Made by a program: the position numbers and the translations under genes. A stretch of DNA of 22,306 nucleotides. Origin: Saccoglossus kowalevskii (lineage: Eukaryota > Hemichordata > Enteropneusta > Harrimaniidae). Location of the stretch: assembly GCF_000003605.2 (NCBI RefSeq), contig NW_003151266.1:21101-43406 (forward strand), in the 5' to 3' direction. How positions within the stretch are numbered: position 1 is the first letter of the stretch; each line of letters opens with the position of its first letter. The notes beneath the pieces were generated by a model. The model was not told the DNA's origin and ran no database searches. It saw only the letters and a list, made by a program, of their open reading frames with translations. Shown in pieces: positions 8,913 to 18,017 of the stretch.

Positions 8913-10121
8913 CCATCTTCGTATCGTGACTGCAATTACGGCCTCAATGTATATTGTTGGAGTCAAAGGAAGGAGGAATTTTCAAGATACATCTCTTCAG
9001 CGTTGACAGTGGTAATTTAAATGTCACTAGTATCGTGTAACAGTTATCAAGACCTTCAACCTCTTGAAGCCACAGTCAGTGTATTTCAATAAATCTGAAA
9101 AATAAATCTGAATTATTTTTTTCACCCTTTTTTTTTCCTTAAATTTTGATCGAGGCTTGTACGCAATAAACAATTATGTTTGTTTGGTTTAAAAATAACC
9201 CCTGAATGTTATTATCAACTTTTGGCACTGGAAACAAAATAATTTTATAAGTCTTCTCCTTCCCACATAAAATGTGGATACAAATTGACAGTCCTTGTCT
9301 ATTGGTCTGAAATTAACCATCCACAAAGTAATTTTATACATAGTCTGCATTTTCCCATGAAAAATCTTCATGAAAATTTCTATATGCTCCAAAATGGTGA
9401 TGAATTGACTAAAATTTTTTTAAAATGTGAAATTATTTTTCACTGAATTTTGGCAGAAAAAATATCTGGTACTAAAAACGTTAAACAACAAAATGGTAGA
9501 TGAACATATAAAATTATGAAAACTGTTGCCTGGACAACCAAGATTGTAACTAGATATGTTAGCTTTAAGTGGTTGATAGGACCACCCCTATTTTCATAAT
9601 GGTACATCCCGGCCATGGAGAGATTCTTTACTAAGCAGGGGTGGTAGATTTCTTCATAGAAATTGAGAACACATTGCGTTCATGCGGTCCACGCAAGGTT
9701 GATACATACGAGTTTTGCATGGCAATGTGCGTGCATACGATGTATGTTCACAGGCCATGGCCAGTACCGATGCCGAACTCATGCTGTCACACTCCGAGCA
9801 TTTCCTCAAACAATATTAAAGACGTCAACTCTTGAACAAATGAACCTTTGGTGTCAATAAACTTTCAAGGAAAGTTACCATGCTGTGATGTCATAATCCC
9901 GTAATTTGTTTGTCTGGGAATTAAGGGCTGGCATAATGATTCAGTCGGAAAATATCTCGTCGTTTTCGAAACGCTTGACACCAACCGATGGACGTTGAGG
10001 TCTTCATCCGTCATTATGACGCATCGTATACTTGTGAGATATTTGATTCTTGTTGACGGTTTGTCCGTCATTTTGATTCGTAAATTGTAGTCGATAGAAA
10101 GCTACTTACAAGATTATACCT
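8913..10121. other. Gene-free segment with a diverged repeat-Y fragment
   Basis: Sequence at about 9140-9197 (AAATTTTGATCGAGG... to TTTGGTTTAAAAATAA) resembles the 3' part of the duplicated repeat at 12681-13062. A locally GC-richer island occurs at about 9595-9830 and has open frames in two plus-strand phases, neither recognisable. ACCACCCCT (9581-9589) and AGGGGTGGT (9637-9645) form a 9-bp inverted pair. CGTCATTATGACG (about 10009-10021) is a short CRE-like palindrome. I call no gene. Confidence 0.4.
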
Positions 10122-10188
10122 GATTGGCTACCTAACCTTAACACCTAACAGCCAATCGTTGAGCAGCATTTTTTTTTTTTTTTTTTTT
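10122..10188. repeat. 8-bp inverted CCAAT-type pair next to a T20 tract
   Basis: GATTGGCT (10122-10129) and AGCCAATC (10150-10157) form a perfect 8-bp stem with a 20-base loop. Twenty T residues follow at 10169-10188. The two CCAAT boxes in opposite orientation could bind NF-Y-type factors, but no gene start is seen near them. Between here and 10650 I see no other structure. Confidence 0.5.
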
Positions 10189-10650
10189 CTCCTCGAGACT
10201 TCACAACTGTAGAATTGTATTGGGTTTGTTAAATGTTGTCAATCATATTGGGTTTTGCGTCTCCTTTGGGAGACCATGTATGTTGCTATTTCGCTTTTAC
10301 ACACATGTGACAATATTTCTTTCAATCTGCAGAATTTTACTCCTGGCTACTAGATTATTAATATTTTCATCGCAGAAATTCCCCAATTAGATTATTGGTC
10401 CCGCCCTTAAAGCTGTAGCTTAATCGTGTTGTGAGCAATCAGACAGCAAAGCTTGTTAGGATCACAGAAGCCTTCAGACATTTTGCAAGAATTAATTACA
10501 CTATGTGTTTTAAGAATTCAGTCAGCGTTTTACCATTCACATATCCTTAAGACGAAGATGAAATATTGTTTGAGGGTCAGGCCAATTAAATTTCTGGGGT
10601 GGCCCTTGCAAAATCCAGTGTTATTTTTATTATAGACCATTAAAATACAA
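10189..10650. other. Gene-free segment
   Basis: Mixed-composition unique sequence. No repeat, inverted pair or recognisable open frame is supported. Confidence 0.4.
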
Positions 10651-10880
10651 ATCACAATAGATAACAACATATTGCAGCAGATAATGATAGATAACCACAT
10701 ATTGCAACAGATAATGATAGATAACCACATATTGCAACAGATAATGATAGATAACCACATATAACAATAGATAACGATAGATAACCACATATAACAATAG
10801 ATAACTCCAAATAACAATAGATAACTCCAAATAACAATAGATAACTCCAAATAACAATAGATAACTCCAAATAACAAAAG
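10651..10880 (+). repeat. Two-phase minisatellite: five 30-bp then four 20-bp units
   Basis: Units of 30 bp at 10651, 10681, 10711, 10741 and 10771 share ATAGATAACCACATAT. At 10801 the period drops to 20 bp, with four units ATAACTCCAAATAACAATAG (10801-10880, the last ending AAAAG). Both unit types share the AATAGATAAC core, so the 20-bp form looks like a shortened derivative. Because 30 and 20 are not both multiples of three, the minus-strand frames rich in Tyr, Leu, Ile and Val are spurious translations of the repeat. Confidence 0.95.
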
Positions 10881-11309
10881 ATTGCTCTGAAAAGTCACAT
10901 AATTTAGTTTAATTCATGAAATTAGAAATAATACAAGAATTGATTGTTGCTATTTTTATCTGACCTTCTACGATCCTCCTGGATAGTGTCATTTTCAAAT
11001 AGCACTGTATGTAGTCTCCTTTGAAATAGAAAGTATTTGTTACTGTTAATGAAACTGAACAGGTGGTCTTTTTTTTTTGTAATCGACTCAAGTTGCTGGT
11101 CATGATAGCAGTACCTGACCTTTGACCTTCAAATAATTATTACTTGATGAAAAAATAGTGCATTTATATTGTGTAGGGAGAAGATTTTGTTTTGGGACTC
11201 CTTTGTTTTGTAACCGTTGGTGACATAATGTATTTTTGGTTGATTGTAAGGAACTTTTGTAAAATTCAAGTGACATAGAAGATGTAAAAAAGGTAGTTAT
11301 TTTTCATCA
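10881..11309. other. Gene-free segment with a perfect DR1 motif at 11116-11128
   Basis: TGACCTTTGACCT at 11116-11128 is an exact DR1 nuclear-receptor motif, identical to the one at 4643-4655. The surrounding sequences do not align, so it is not simply a copy of that locus. Nothing else is recognised. Confidence 0.35.
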
Positions 11310-11502
11310 TTTCAAAATAGTCCAGTTTATAGTCTGCACTTTCCTTCAGAAGATTGAAACAAAAATAGGTGAATTTTTTGAGTAAAAACTGAAAACTCAC
11401 TCAAATTTTGTCTGTTGGCTCCAAAATTAGAGTTCATTTCCAGAAATATTGAAGAATACAAGAAAAAGTGCAGAAAAATTTGTCTGGTGGTGAAAAGGTT
11501 AA
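11310..11502 (-). repeat. Dispersed repeat X, copy 2 (complement)
   Basis: Read on the minus strand it begins TTAACCTTTTCACCACCAGA. It then matches 21598-21795 through AAATTTTTCTGCACTTTTT, TATTCTTCAATATTTCTG, CAAAATTTGAGT and TTTTCAGTTTTTACTC, to GGAAAGTGCAGAC. The TTAA that starts it (11499-11502) is also the left flank of the D-module at 11503-11600. This is the best-preserved X together with the copy at 21.6 kb. Confidence 0.75.
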
Positions 11503-11600
11503 TTGATGTGGTCGTCGTGCAGCACGTGTTCCAAATTCATGTAAACAATGTATTTTAAACGTTGTATACACCGCTATGACTACCAAGCGACCACCACCCT
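11503..11600 (-). mobile_element. TTAA-flanked inverted-repeat module D, copy 1
   Basis: Flanked by TTAA on both sides (11499-11502 and 11601-11604). Read on the minus strand it begins AGGGTGGTGGTCGCTTGG. It ends GGAACACGTGCTGCACGACG followed by ACCACATCAA, close to the D module at 15164-15283, but it is shorter internally. The TTAA duplication and short inverted ends are typical of non-autonomous piggyBac-like elements. That superfamily assignment is inference. Confidence 0.7.
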
Positions 11601-11694
11601 TTAATTTGAGTGAAATTATAGGTATCTAGTCAAGAGCATATGATTAGAAAAAAAAAGTTGGATTTGAGAATTACTGATTGTCAAATTGATTTAA

Positions 11695-11850
11695 AGCGGG
11701 AGAGTCGTCACCTACGCATGCGTCAGATGGCCTTAGTGTCTCTGTTTACAAACAAGCGTCTACCCATGAGCCTTTGGGTTTTTAGCATGTGTTGTTATCG
11801 TCGCTTGGGACTGAATAACCGCGTGTGCGCAGGTGATGACCCCTCCTGCT
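11695..11850 (-). mobile_element. TTAA-flanked MITE, module A, copy 1
   Basis: This 156-bp element has TTAA at 11691-11694 and 11851-11854. The inverted ends are AGCGGGAGAGTCGTCACCTA and the complement of the other end, AGCAGGAGGGGTCATCACCT. They match over about 25 bp with one indel. The complement aligns along its whole length with 16641-16792, including the shared block CTCATGGGTAGACGCTTGTT. No coding capacity is present. The plus-strand open frame that crosses it (11640-11951) is incidental. Confidence 0.85.
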
Positions 11851-11940
11851 TTAATATTTGTAAAATGATAACATTTTGTTACATATTAGAAGGAATACGC
11901 ATTATTGATAGTATTATTTATAGGTATGATCATCTGCTGC

Positions 11941-12350
11941 AACCATTTTAACAGCTAACAATGGAAAAATTTATAAGACTTTTTAAAAAACATATGGTTT
12001 TTTTTTCGTCTTCCATAAACACAAACTTGTATTTTTTTCATTAAATTTCCCTAACGAAACAACCATTTTAACAGCTAACAATGGAAAAATTTATAAGACT
12101 TTTTAAAAAACATATGGTTTTTTTTTCGTCTTCCATAAACACAAACTTGTATTTTTTTCATTAAATTTCTCTAGATAAATGTCTGGGTTTGTACATTTGA
12201 AGTAAATCTGAGCTAAAATCTTGTGGACTGAAACACAAACTTGTATTTTTTTCATTAAATTTCTCTAGATAAATGTCTGGGTTTGTACATTTGAAGTAAA
12301 TCTGAGCTAAAATGTTGTGTACGAAACACAAAATTGTATTTTTTCATTGT
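11941..12350 (+). repeat. Nested recent tandem duplications (120-bp and 94-bp periods)
   Basis: Positions 11941-12049 and 12061-12169 are identical by eye, giving a 120-bp period. The 3' part then takes part in a second duplication of 94-bp period: 12137-12219 matches 12231-12313. A partial further unit (AAACACAAAATTGTATTTTT) follows near 12325. There is no coding capacity. Near-identity means either a very recent expansion or an assembly duplication. Confidence 0.95.
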
Positions 12351-12680
12351 TTTTTTCATTAAATTTGGATTTCATTTTGATCTAACTTTGCAGTAGTTTG
12401 TATTTTAATAAAAATTTATTCAAAATTATTACATTGAATGATTTTTTTCGGTGGAATAAATAACAAAATTTGTTGAGTTTTCGACAAACTATCAAAGCAG
12501 CTGGTCACGGCTTTTTAACATGGAAGTGTTAATTGATATGGCATAGTTTTTGTCATCAGTAGATGCATCCTGTTAAAAACTGTGAATTGCATCACCTGTT
12601 CTGAAACAATGAATAATTTAATCCCAAAATAAAGAGAAAATAATTAAAACTTTTTTTTTCAATTGATTAATTACAGCTGT
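12351..12680. other. AT-rich gene-free segment
   Basis: AT-rich unique DNA with short poly-T runs. No feature is supported. Confidence 0.4.
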
Positions 12681-13062
12681 TGGAAAATGTGACAATGTAT
12701 GGCTAATTTATTTGTTGGTACTATGATGCAAATTATTTTGGAACTTGCAACAACGTCCGAATTCATCTTTTGTTGCCATTCACATATTTTAAAATATCAT
12801 AATTCTTTTTATAATTTTCCCAAAATTTTGATCAAGAATTGTAGCCAATAAAAATTTATGTCAATTTAGACCAAAATTGTCAAAAAAATATGGAAATGTG
12901 ACAATGTATGGCCTATTTATTTGTTGATAGTATGATGCAAATTATTTTGGAAACTTAAAAATTATGCAATTAAAATTTTTTTAATAATTTTCACAAAATT
13001 TTGATCAAGATTTATAGCCAATAGGAATTTATGTCCATTTGGTTTAAAATAATCAAAAAAAT
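12681..13062 (+). repeat. Diverged tandem pair of repeat Y
   Basis: Copy 1 (12681-12890) and copy 2 (12891-about 13062) share TGGAAAATGTGACAATGTAT in near-identical form. They also share TATGATGCAAATTATTTTGG, CAAAATTTTGATCAAGA and a TAGCCAATA-AATTTATGTC block, then diverge. Copy 2 lacks an internal stretch of copy 1. A fragment of the same repeat lies near 9140-9197. No open frame is conserved between the copies, so this is repeat DNA. Confidence 0.85.
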
Positions 13063-14184
13063 CAGAGAAAAATACATAAAGATGACAGATTGTTGCACCA
13101 AAATTTTTCCAGGAAAACAATATGGCACTCAAAATATTAAAGACCCAAAACACAAGATTTCTCCTGTCATGTCAACTGCTGTTACTTATAAATATCTTTT
13201 TTTTTTGTTAGTATTCGAGTGAAGGTCAAAAACATATTATTTGGGGTTAGCATGTGTTTCATTTCTAAATGTAATGCTGCGAATGGTGTGAGAGACAAAA
13301 AAAAAATAAAAATTGTAAAAATAAAGTATTTAGCTTAAAAACAAAACAAAAACATCTTTTTAAATTTATGTCTCTAAAAAATATATGAAAAAAATGCAAT
13401 GTCTTGATATTGATTATTTAAACTAGCTACTGAACTATAAAATGTTTGTTCATGGCAAACATGAAATTACAAGGGGCTTACAGGCATTACATGTAATAGA
13501 AACCAGTGCTATTGTTAATATTACTGGTAAAAAATCCAACAATAGCATTATAATTCTCTTATAGGAACTAAGCCTGCTTAGTCCTTTTTAAACAATTATT
13601 ACCATAATTTAAAGCTATTTGTCAAAATTATGCGATTTTTACTAAACAATGTCAGTAAAAATAATGGAAAAATGTTTGTTTTTTTAAATGTTGAAATATA
13701 TTTTATTTGTCAAAATTATCCATTTTTTTAATGTCCTGCTGTCATGTTCTGTTATTCTTGAATTTTCAGAAATTTGATATAATTTGACATCTCATGTATG
13801 TATTAGTGTGATATATCATCATCAAAGGCATTGTTACCATGACAACTATATACGGAAATGTCTAAGATTAATAATAATCAAATAAATGAAGTTGATCTGC
13901 TATAAAATATTGAGATTTTTTTTTTGAAATTGTCTTTAATTAGTTTTGTATAAGTTAGATAACAAGTTTTCGACAAGTGTGCTTATTCTCTCCTGGTGTT
14001 TTATTCTACTCTATGCTGTGAATTTAATTTGTTTAAAAAAGCATTTAAACCTTTATTTCAAAATGTTTTTTTTTTTATTTTTGCGGCTGGATTTTTTTTT
14101 TAGATTTAATGGATTAGAGTGCAATGCTTACAGCTACCAAAAATCTGTGAAAAATTATGTCAATATGTTCTATATTTGACCCTT
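13063..14184. other. AT-rich gene-free segment
   Basis: AT-rich DNA without recognised genes. TGCTATTGTT (13507-13516) and AACAATAGCA (13538-13547) form a perfect 10-bp inverted pair around a 21-base loop. The open frame at 13946-14179 is Phe/Leu-rich low-complexity translation of T-rich DNA. Confidence 0.4.
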
Positions 14185-14282
14185 AAAAGGTCACACATCC
14201 TGGTACTTTTCATGACAACCAAAAGGTCACACATCCTGGTACTTTTCACAACAATCAAAAAGGTCACACATCCTGGTATTCT
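14185..14282 (+). repeat. 36-bp minisatellite, 2.7 copies
   Basis: Units start at 14185, 14221 and 14257 and share AAAAGGTCACACATCCTGGT and then ACTTTTCA. Each carries one AGGTCA nuclear-receptor half site at a regular 36-37 base spacing. A short plus-strand frame across it reads a repeated SHILVLF segment, which reflects the 36-bp period being a multiple of three. I do not regard it as coding. Confidence 0.95.
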
Positions 14283-15047
14283 CTTCGGTTCAAATTTACT
14301 ATCACTGAAAATAACTTATGGTAATATCATGACAGATGTTTAATAATTTGTTGTCGCCATATGTTATTTTTATACAGAATCTGTAAATAGTAAAATATAT
14401 CATTTTCAGAGAAGACAGGTCATAGTGAAATATACAAATTTGTTTACAATGGAACTTCTTTGATGCGTACGATTGACATCTAAGTTGATACATCTAAGTT
14501 GATACGATGCGCAACAGATTTGCTGTGATGCAACTATTTTTGCTAATTCACTGGTGCACCATTGATGCAAACAGAAAATCGTAAATTGAAATAGTGATCT
14601 TGAAAAAAAACATCTTACTATATTTGTTTAATTTGCTGAAATGAAAATTATATATTATAAAAAAAAAAAAAAAATAAGTGTGAATAATAAAATAAAGGAC
14701 CACAAGTTTTAGAGCTTTAAGACATATACAAGTTTATTTTTTTCTTGAATACCGACAAATCCACTAGTCAACAAGATGACTCAACTTGATTTTATTGGAT
14801 TCCATTTTGACCAAGATTTCTACAAAATCAGAGGGCACAGTAATTTTTATTACCAGTACTCTTCGCTATTTTCAATACATTTGGCTGTGTCATATTTGCC
14901 ATCAATGGCAAAGGCAAAATAAAAACCATGAGTTATTTTGAGAAAATGTTTGTTTAAAAAAACCATTTCATCACTCGCAGTAAGATAAATAAAATACCAG
15001 TGGAATTGTATATCAGTGTTCAAAATTACTTCTCGCTTGTACATTTC
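14283..15047. other. AT-rich gene-free segment with an A16 tract
   Basis: An A16 tract lies at 14659-14674. A direct repeat, ACATCTAAGTTGATAC, appears twice in tandem near 14476-14506. The minus-strand open frame 14850-15086 (78 codons) reads fairly protein-like (for example KITHGFYFAFAIDGKYDTAK), but it has no recognisable family and runs into a repeat at its 5' end, so it is not called. Confidence 0.4.
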
Positions 15048-15159
15048 AGTCGGGCTGGTAAAAATTAAAACTTGCATGCAACGCAAAGTCTCATGGGTGG
15101 ATGCTTGTTTGTAAAGAAAGCCACGCTATGGTTATCTCGCGCCGGAGCCGACTCCCACT
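15048..15159 (+). mobile_element. Module A, copy 2 (5' part eroded)
   Basis: It aligns with 16641-16792 through ACGCAAAGTCTCATGGGTGG, ATGCTTGTTTGTAAA and CCACGCTATGG, to a right end GAGCCGACTCCCACTTTAA. The first 40 or so bases of the family are missing or too diverged to see. Its right-hand TTAA (15160-15163) is also the left TTAA of the D module that follows. Confidence 0.75.
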
Positions 15160-15163
15160 TTAA

Positions 15164-15283
15164 AGGGCAGTGGTCGTTGTACCACATAATGATATGTGAC
15201 TCGTAGCTACGTACTCAATGAACATCAATTACTTTGCTTGTTTCTTGAAATTTGAACACGCGCTGTGTGGTGACCACTGCCCT
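15164..15283 (+). mobile_element. Module D, copy 2: 120-bp TTAA-flanked MITE
   Basis: The element starts AGGGCAGTGGTCGTTGTACC and ends GTGTGGTGACCACTGCCCT. Its ends are perfect inverted repeats for 12 bp, then imperfect. TTAA lies on both sides (15160-15163 and 15284-15287). No coding capacity. A TTAA target and a length near 100 bp suit a deleted piggyBac-like element, although the terminal bases differ from classical piggyBac. Confidence 0.85.
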
Positions 15284-15390
15284 TTAATTTTTACTAAATT
15301 TTTGCCAAATTTGTGGAAAATTTTCTCTGGCAAAATTGAAGCAGTTTTCAGTATTTTATCCTCAGATGAATCCCATAATTATCACTGATA
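15284..15390 (+). repeat. Possible repeat X, diverged copy
   Basis: It starts at TTAA directly after module D, as X does on the minus strand at 11.5 kb. It contains GGCAAAATTGAAGCAGTTTTCAG, which resembles the X block GACAAAATTTGAGTGAGTTTTC with ATTTTATCCTC after it. Similarity in the first 50 bases is weak. Confidence 0.35.
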
Positions 15391-16406
15391 CAAATTATAA
15401 AAAAAAAATACTTCCTTTTTAATCATGATTATTAGATTGTCTTCACATAGATTTCTTTTCAAATATTTATATTGCAAAAGTGATGAGCCAAACCTGATAG
15501 CACTTAAAAAAATTAAAACAATCAATAATTTAAATTGGATATGTATAATGGTTCATTATCCTAATTAACTGATTAAAATTTTCCCTAACGAGTGTTTAAA
15601 ATTTATACCAAGTGATTAACAAGCAACAGTAGCAGCTATGCAGAGGTCAATGAACTCTTATTTCAGTGTACTGTTCGTAGTATGACAAAATTGGATCTTT
15701 GCAATTAGTGAAACCCTCCAATCTCCAGGGAAGAAGTGGGTGAAGCGTGAAGTTAATTTCATAATCATAATTCAGTATTATTAATTTTTAACTGGTTGAG
15801 ATGAATTTCTTAGAGAAAAAAAAACACAATATATATTTTTGTTATGCTAATCAGAATTAATATGCATAAACATTAAATTTCCTTTATAAAAGTATCACCT
15901 GCATTTTTTTCTTTCGTAATAAAGTAGAAAAGGAAGCCATACTTATTAAGAGGAAAATATTTCATTATTACCCGCATGGCAAATTTTAAAAGGTTTGCTG
16001 GCTGCATTTTTTTTTCGTATTCGGTTAATAATTTTTCGCTGCTGAGCGGAAGTTTTCTCTCTGTTTAGTATTCATTACTGAACGTAACCAAACATGGCTG
16101 ACTAGCCGACAATAAAATCTCCTAATAATGTGCCATAATCCACTCCCAATACCCCAGTGTTAACAACACTAGCGTTTATGTCTGCAGAGCTTAGGAGTTG
16201 GCAGAATGGTGGAGTTAAGCATTGAGTGATGAGTTTGAGTCTATTTTTTTGAATACTTAAAAAAAAAAAAAAAAAACTTTAATAATTGTTATCTAATAGT
16301 TTGATAGCTTTTTGTGTATTTTTTTTTTTTTTTGCAAAATAGCAAAATAGTATAGAGTAAAATTCATGTACGCCTACCAGTTTTTTAGTCGTTAAGAAAG
16401 CTAACA
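15391..16406. other. AT-rich gene-free segment with an IR1 site and homopolymers
   Basis: A18 (16259-16276) and T15 (16319-16333) tracts lie about 40 bases apart and could pair as a long imperfect hairpin. A candidate IR1 receptor site at 15644-15656 is listed separately. No gene is recognised. Confidence 0.4.
15644..15656. promoter_or_regulatory. Candidate IR1 (ecdysone-receptor-type) site
   Basis: AGGTCAATGAACT is two RGKTCA half sites facing each other with one base between. It fits the IR1 consensus bound by EcR/USP and FXR-type heterodimers. Only the motif is seen, and there is no nearby gene to link it to. Confidence 0.25.
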
Positions 16407-16618
16407 TACTGTAGAATACTTTATTTTCGCTTGGAATTTATTTTCGCTATTTTTGCTGAAGAGATGATTCCGTGAAAATAAAATCCAGCGAATATACTTT
16501 TTTTCCTATATTTCACATTAAACTCATGAAAAATCAGTGAAAATAAATTCCAAGCAAAACGCCCAAAAAGCCTTTTCAGCGAAAATTAATTCCAGCGAAA
16601 ATAAAGTATTCCACAGTA
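16407..16618 (+). mobile_element. Tc1/mariner-like MITE, full-length copy 1
   Basis: This 212-bp element runs from TACTGTAGAATACTTTATTT to AATAAAGTATTCCACAGTA. Its inverted ends match over about 40 bp with few mismatches. The internal arm has a second inverted-repeat layer, with GGAATTTATTTTCGC facing GCGAAAATTAATTCC. TA lies at both ends, as expected of the TA target duplication of Tc1/mariner elements. No transposase is encoded. It is nearly identical in layout to 21178-21390. Confidence 0.9.
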
Positions 16619-16640
16619 ATTTAAGAGTTTAAAAGTTTAT

Positions 16641-16792
16641 AGAGGGTCACCACTTGCGCACGTGCGGGAATTGAGTCCCAAGCAATTATAACAAAACGCG
16701 CTAAGAACGCAAAGGCTCATGGGTAGACGCTTGTTTGTAAACAATGACACGCTATGGACACCTGACCTGACGTAGGTAATGACTACCCTGCT
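16641..16792 (+). mobile_element. Module A, copy 3
   Basis: It begins AGAGGGTCACCACTTGCGCA, lacking the outermost bases seen in copy 1, and ends GGTAATGACTACCCTGCT before TTAA (16793-16796). It aligns end to end with the complement of 11695-11850. The shared central block is CAAAGGCTCATGGGTAGACG. The left TTAA has mutated or been deleted. Confidence 0.8.
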
Positions 16793-16796
16793 TTAA

Positions 16797-17137
16797 TATT
16801 TAAAGATAAGTGTTTGTAGCTGAATCAATCTGATGACACAATGCAATGAACCCCCCTCAGTCACTTTGTCGCAATATTGATAATAATTTACTGTAAAACC
16901 ATTTATTTCCACTGACATATAATTTCACTATTTTGATGTTTTGAGCAATATTCATTGTGTTTTAGTTCAACAATTTGCCAGTGAAATGATAACTTCTAAT
17001 GTTATTTTATGTGTTCACATAGATTTAATTTAGCAGATTTCATGTATCAGCGAAAATAGCAAAAATAAAACCCAATGAATAATTAATTCGTGCACAGTAA
17101 AATTTGAATGCGTTCTGTGTGGTGACTGTTATTACAC
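16797..17137 (+). mobile_element. Module D, copy 3, split by an inserted MITE
   Basis: The left part (about 16799-16888) begins TTAAAGATAAGTGTTTGT and contains CAATGAAC and CACTTTG, as in 15164-15283. The right part (17100-17137) reads AATTTGAATGCGTTCTGTGT then GGTGACTG, matching the D segment AATTTGAACACGCGCTGTGT then GGTGACC. The two parts are separated exactly by the TA-flanked MITE 16889-17099. The D copy is therefore older than that insertion. Confidence 0.6.
16889..17099 (+). mobile_element. Tc1/mariner-like MITE, diverged subfamily copy
   Basis: This 211-bp element runs from TACTGTAAAACCATTTATTT to AATTAATTCGTGCACAGTA. It keeps the family length, TA-bounded CTGT/ACAG ends and internal TTTCACTATTTT / CGAAAATAGCAAAAATAAAA arms. 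It differs from 16407-16618 in the terminal 30 bp, so it is a distinct subfamily. Confidence 0.75.
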
Positions 17138-17865
17138 TTGTCAAAATACAAAAAGCCACTGTGAACTCCAACTGTACCTCATTCATATAACTCATCAATT
17201 AACTCGGCGCATACCAGGTGGCCTGTGCACGTTACTTGTCGGCTATTCAGTAGGTACATTTCAATGGAATGTCCACGACTGCAACCCAAATCTAATTTGT
17301 GCAATAATTATACTATGTGTAGTATAGCATAATATGGTGTAATGCGCTTACAGGGGGGAATATAAAACAGATAAAAATCAACTCCAGTGAAATATTAGAA
17401 ATATTTATAACGTCAATTGAGGGTATGCCTCGTGTAATTGACAGCGTTCCATATTTAGCGACTGGATAAATAACAACAGTAGTATCAATGTCACGCTTTA
17501 GCTAACGTGTGATTGACAGCGATGAAATTACCTTAATACCATCAGAAAAATTCAAAAAATAAAAATAGTTTAATTACGCCAATTAAAAATTATATTTTAT
17601 GAAAATATGCCGCACATATTTATGATACCGAATATTATTTGTTTAATCAAATATGATTATTTCGGTAAATATATATATATTTCATTAAAAAATGTTCTTA
17701 TGTAAATTGCATAAATGGAAATATAACTGCATTATGATCAAATGTACTAAAAATTGGCTAAAATATTATTATTAAATATGATTATTATTATGAATTTGTA
17801 ATTTGTTGAGGTTTTTAGTCCACCGTTAAGTATCCTACACTGATCAATATGTCAGCAAAAAAGAT
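17138..17865. other. Gene-free segment with small repeats and a hairpin
   Basis: TATACTATGTGTAGTATA (17309-17326) is a 7-bp stem with a 4-base loop. Two similar words, CGTGTAATTGACAGCG and CGTGTGATTGACAGCG, occur about 75 bases apart near 17430 and 17506. The remainder, especially 17530-17820, is strongly AT-rich. No gene is recognised. Confidence 0.4.
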
Positions 17866-18017
17866 CGGCTGATCTGCACTGGCTCGGAAGATGAATTCTG
17901 ATTGGCTAAAAAAACAAAAAAACTTGTGGCGTTGAATGCACGTTCATTGTCGGTATTGTTATGCAAATTCAAACTAGCTAATCATTTACAACCTTCCGAG
18001 CCAGTGCAGATTAGCCC
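17866..18017. mobile_element. hAT-like MITE with an 8-bp target duplication
   Basis: The ends are inverted: the left starts CGGCTGATCTGCACTGGCTC, and the complement of the right starts GGGCTAATCTGCACTGGCTC. Both continue GGAAG, then diverge over the next 20 bases. AAAAAGAT occurs immediately on each side (17858-17865 and 18018-18025). An 8-bp duplication is the mark of hAT-superfamily insertion. There is no coding capacity in 152 bp. There is only one copy in this window. Confidence 0.85.

Noticed and set aside
9189-9392. 67-codon minus-strand frame
   Set aside because: Its 3' end overlaps a fragment of repeat Y, and the composition is AT-driven.
9581-9645. 9-bp inverted pair ACCACCCCT / AGGGGTGGT, possibly a small MITE
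   Set aside because: Too short, without a target duplication or a second copy in the window.
10530-10898. Minus-strand open frames of 72-122 codons rich in Tyr, Leu, Ile and Val, resembling membrane segments
   Set aside because: They are translations of the 30/20-bp minisatellite in several frames at once, so the hydrophobic periodicity comes from the DNA repeat.
14850-15086. 78-codon minus-strand frame with protein-like composition
   Set aside because: An open frame of this size is expected a few times by chance in 22 kb of AT-rich DNA. It has no family match I know and its 5' end runs into repeat module A.
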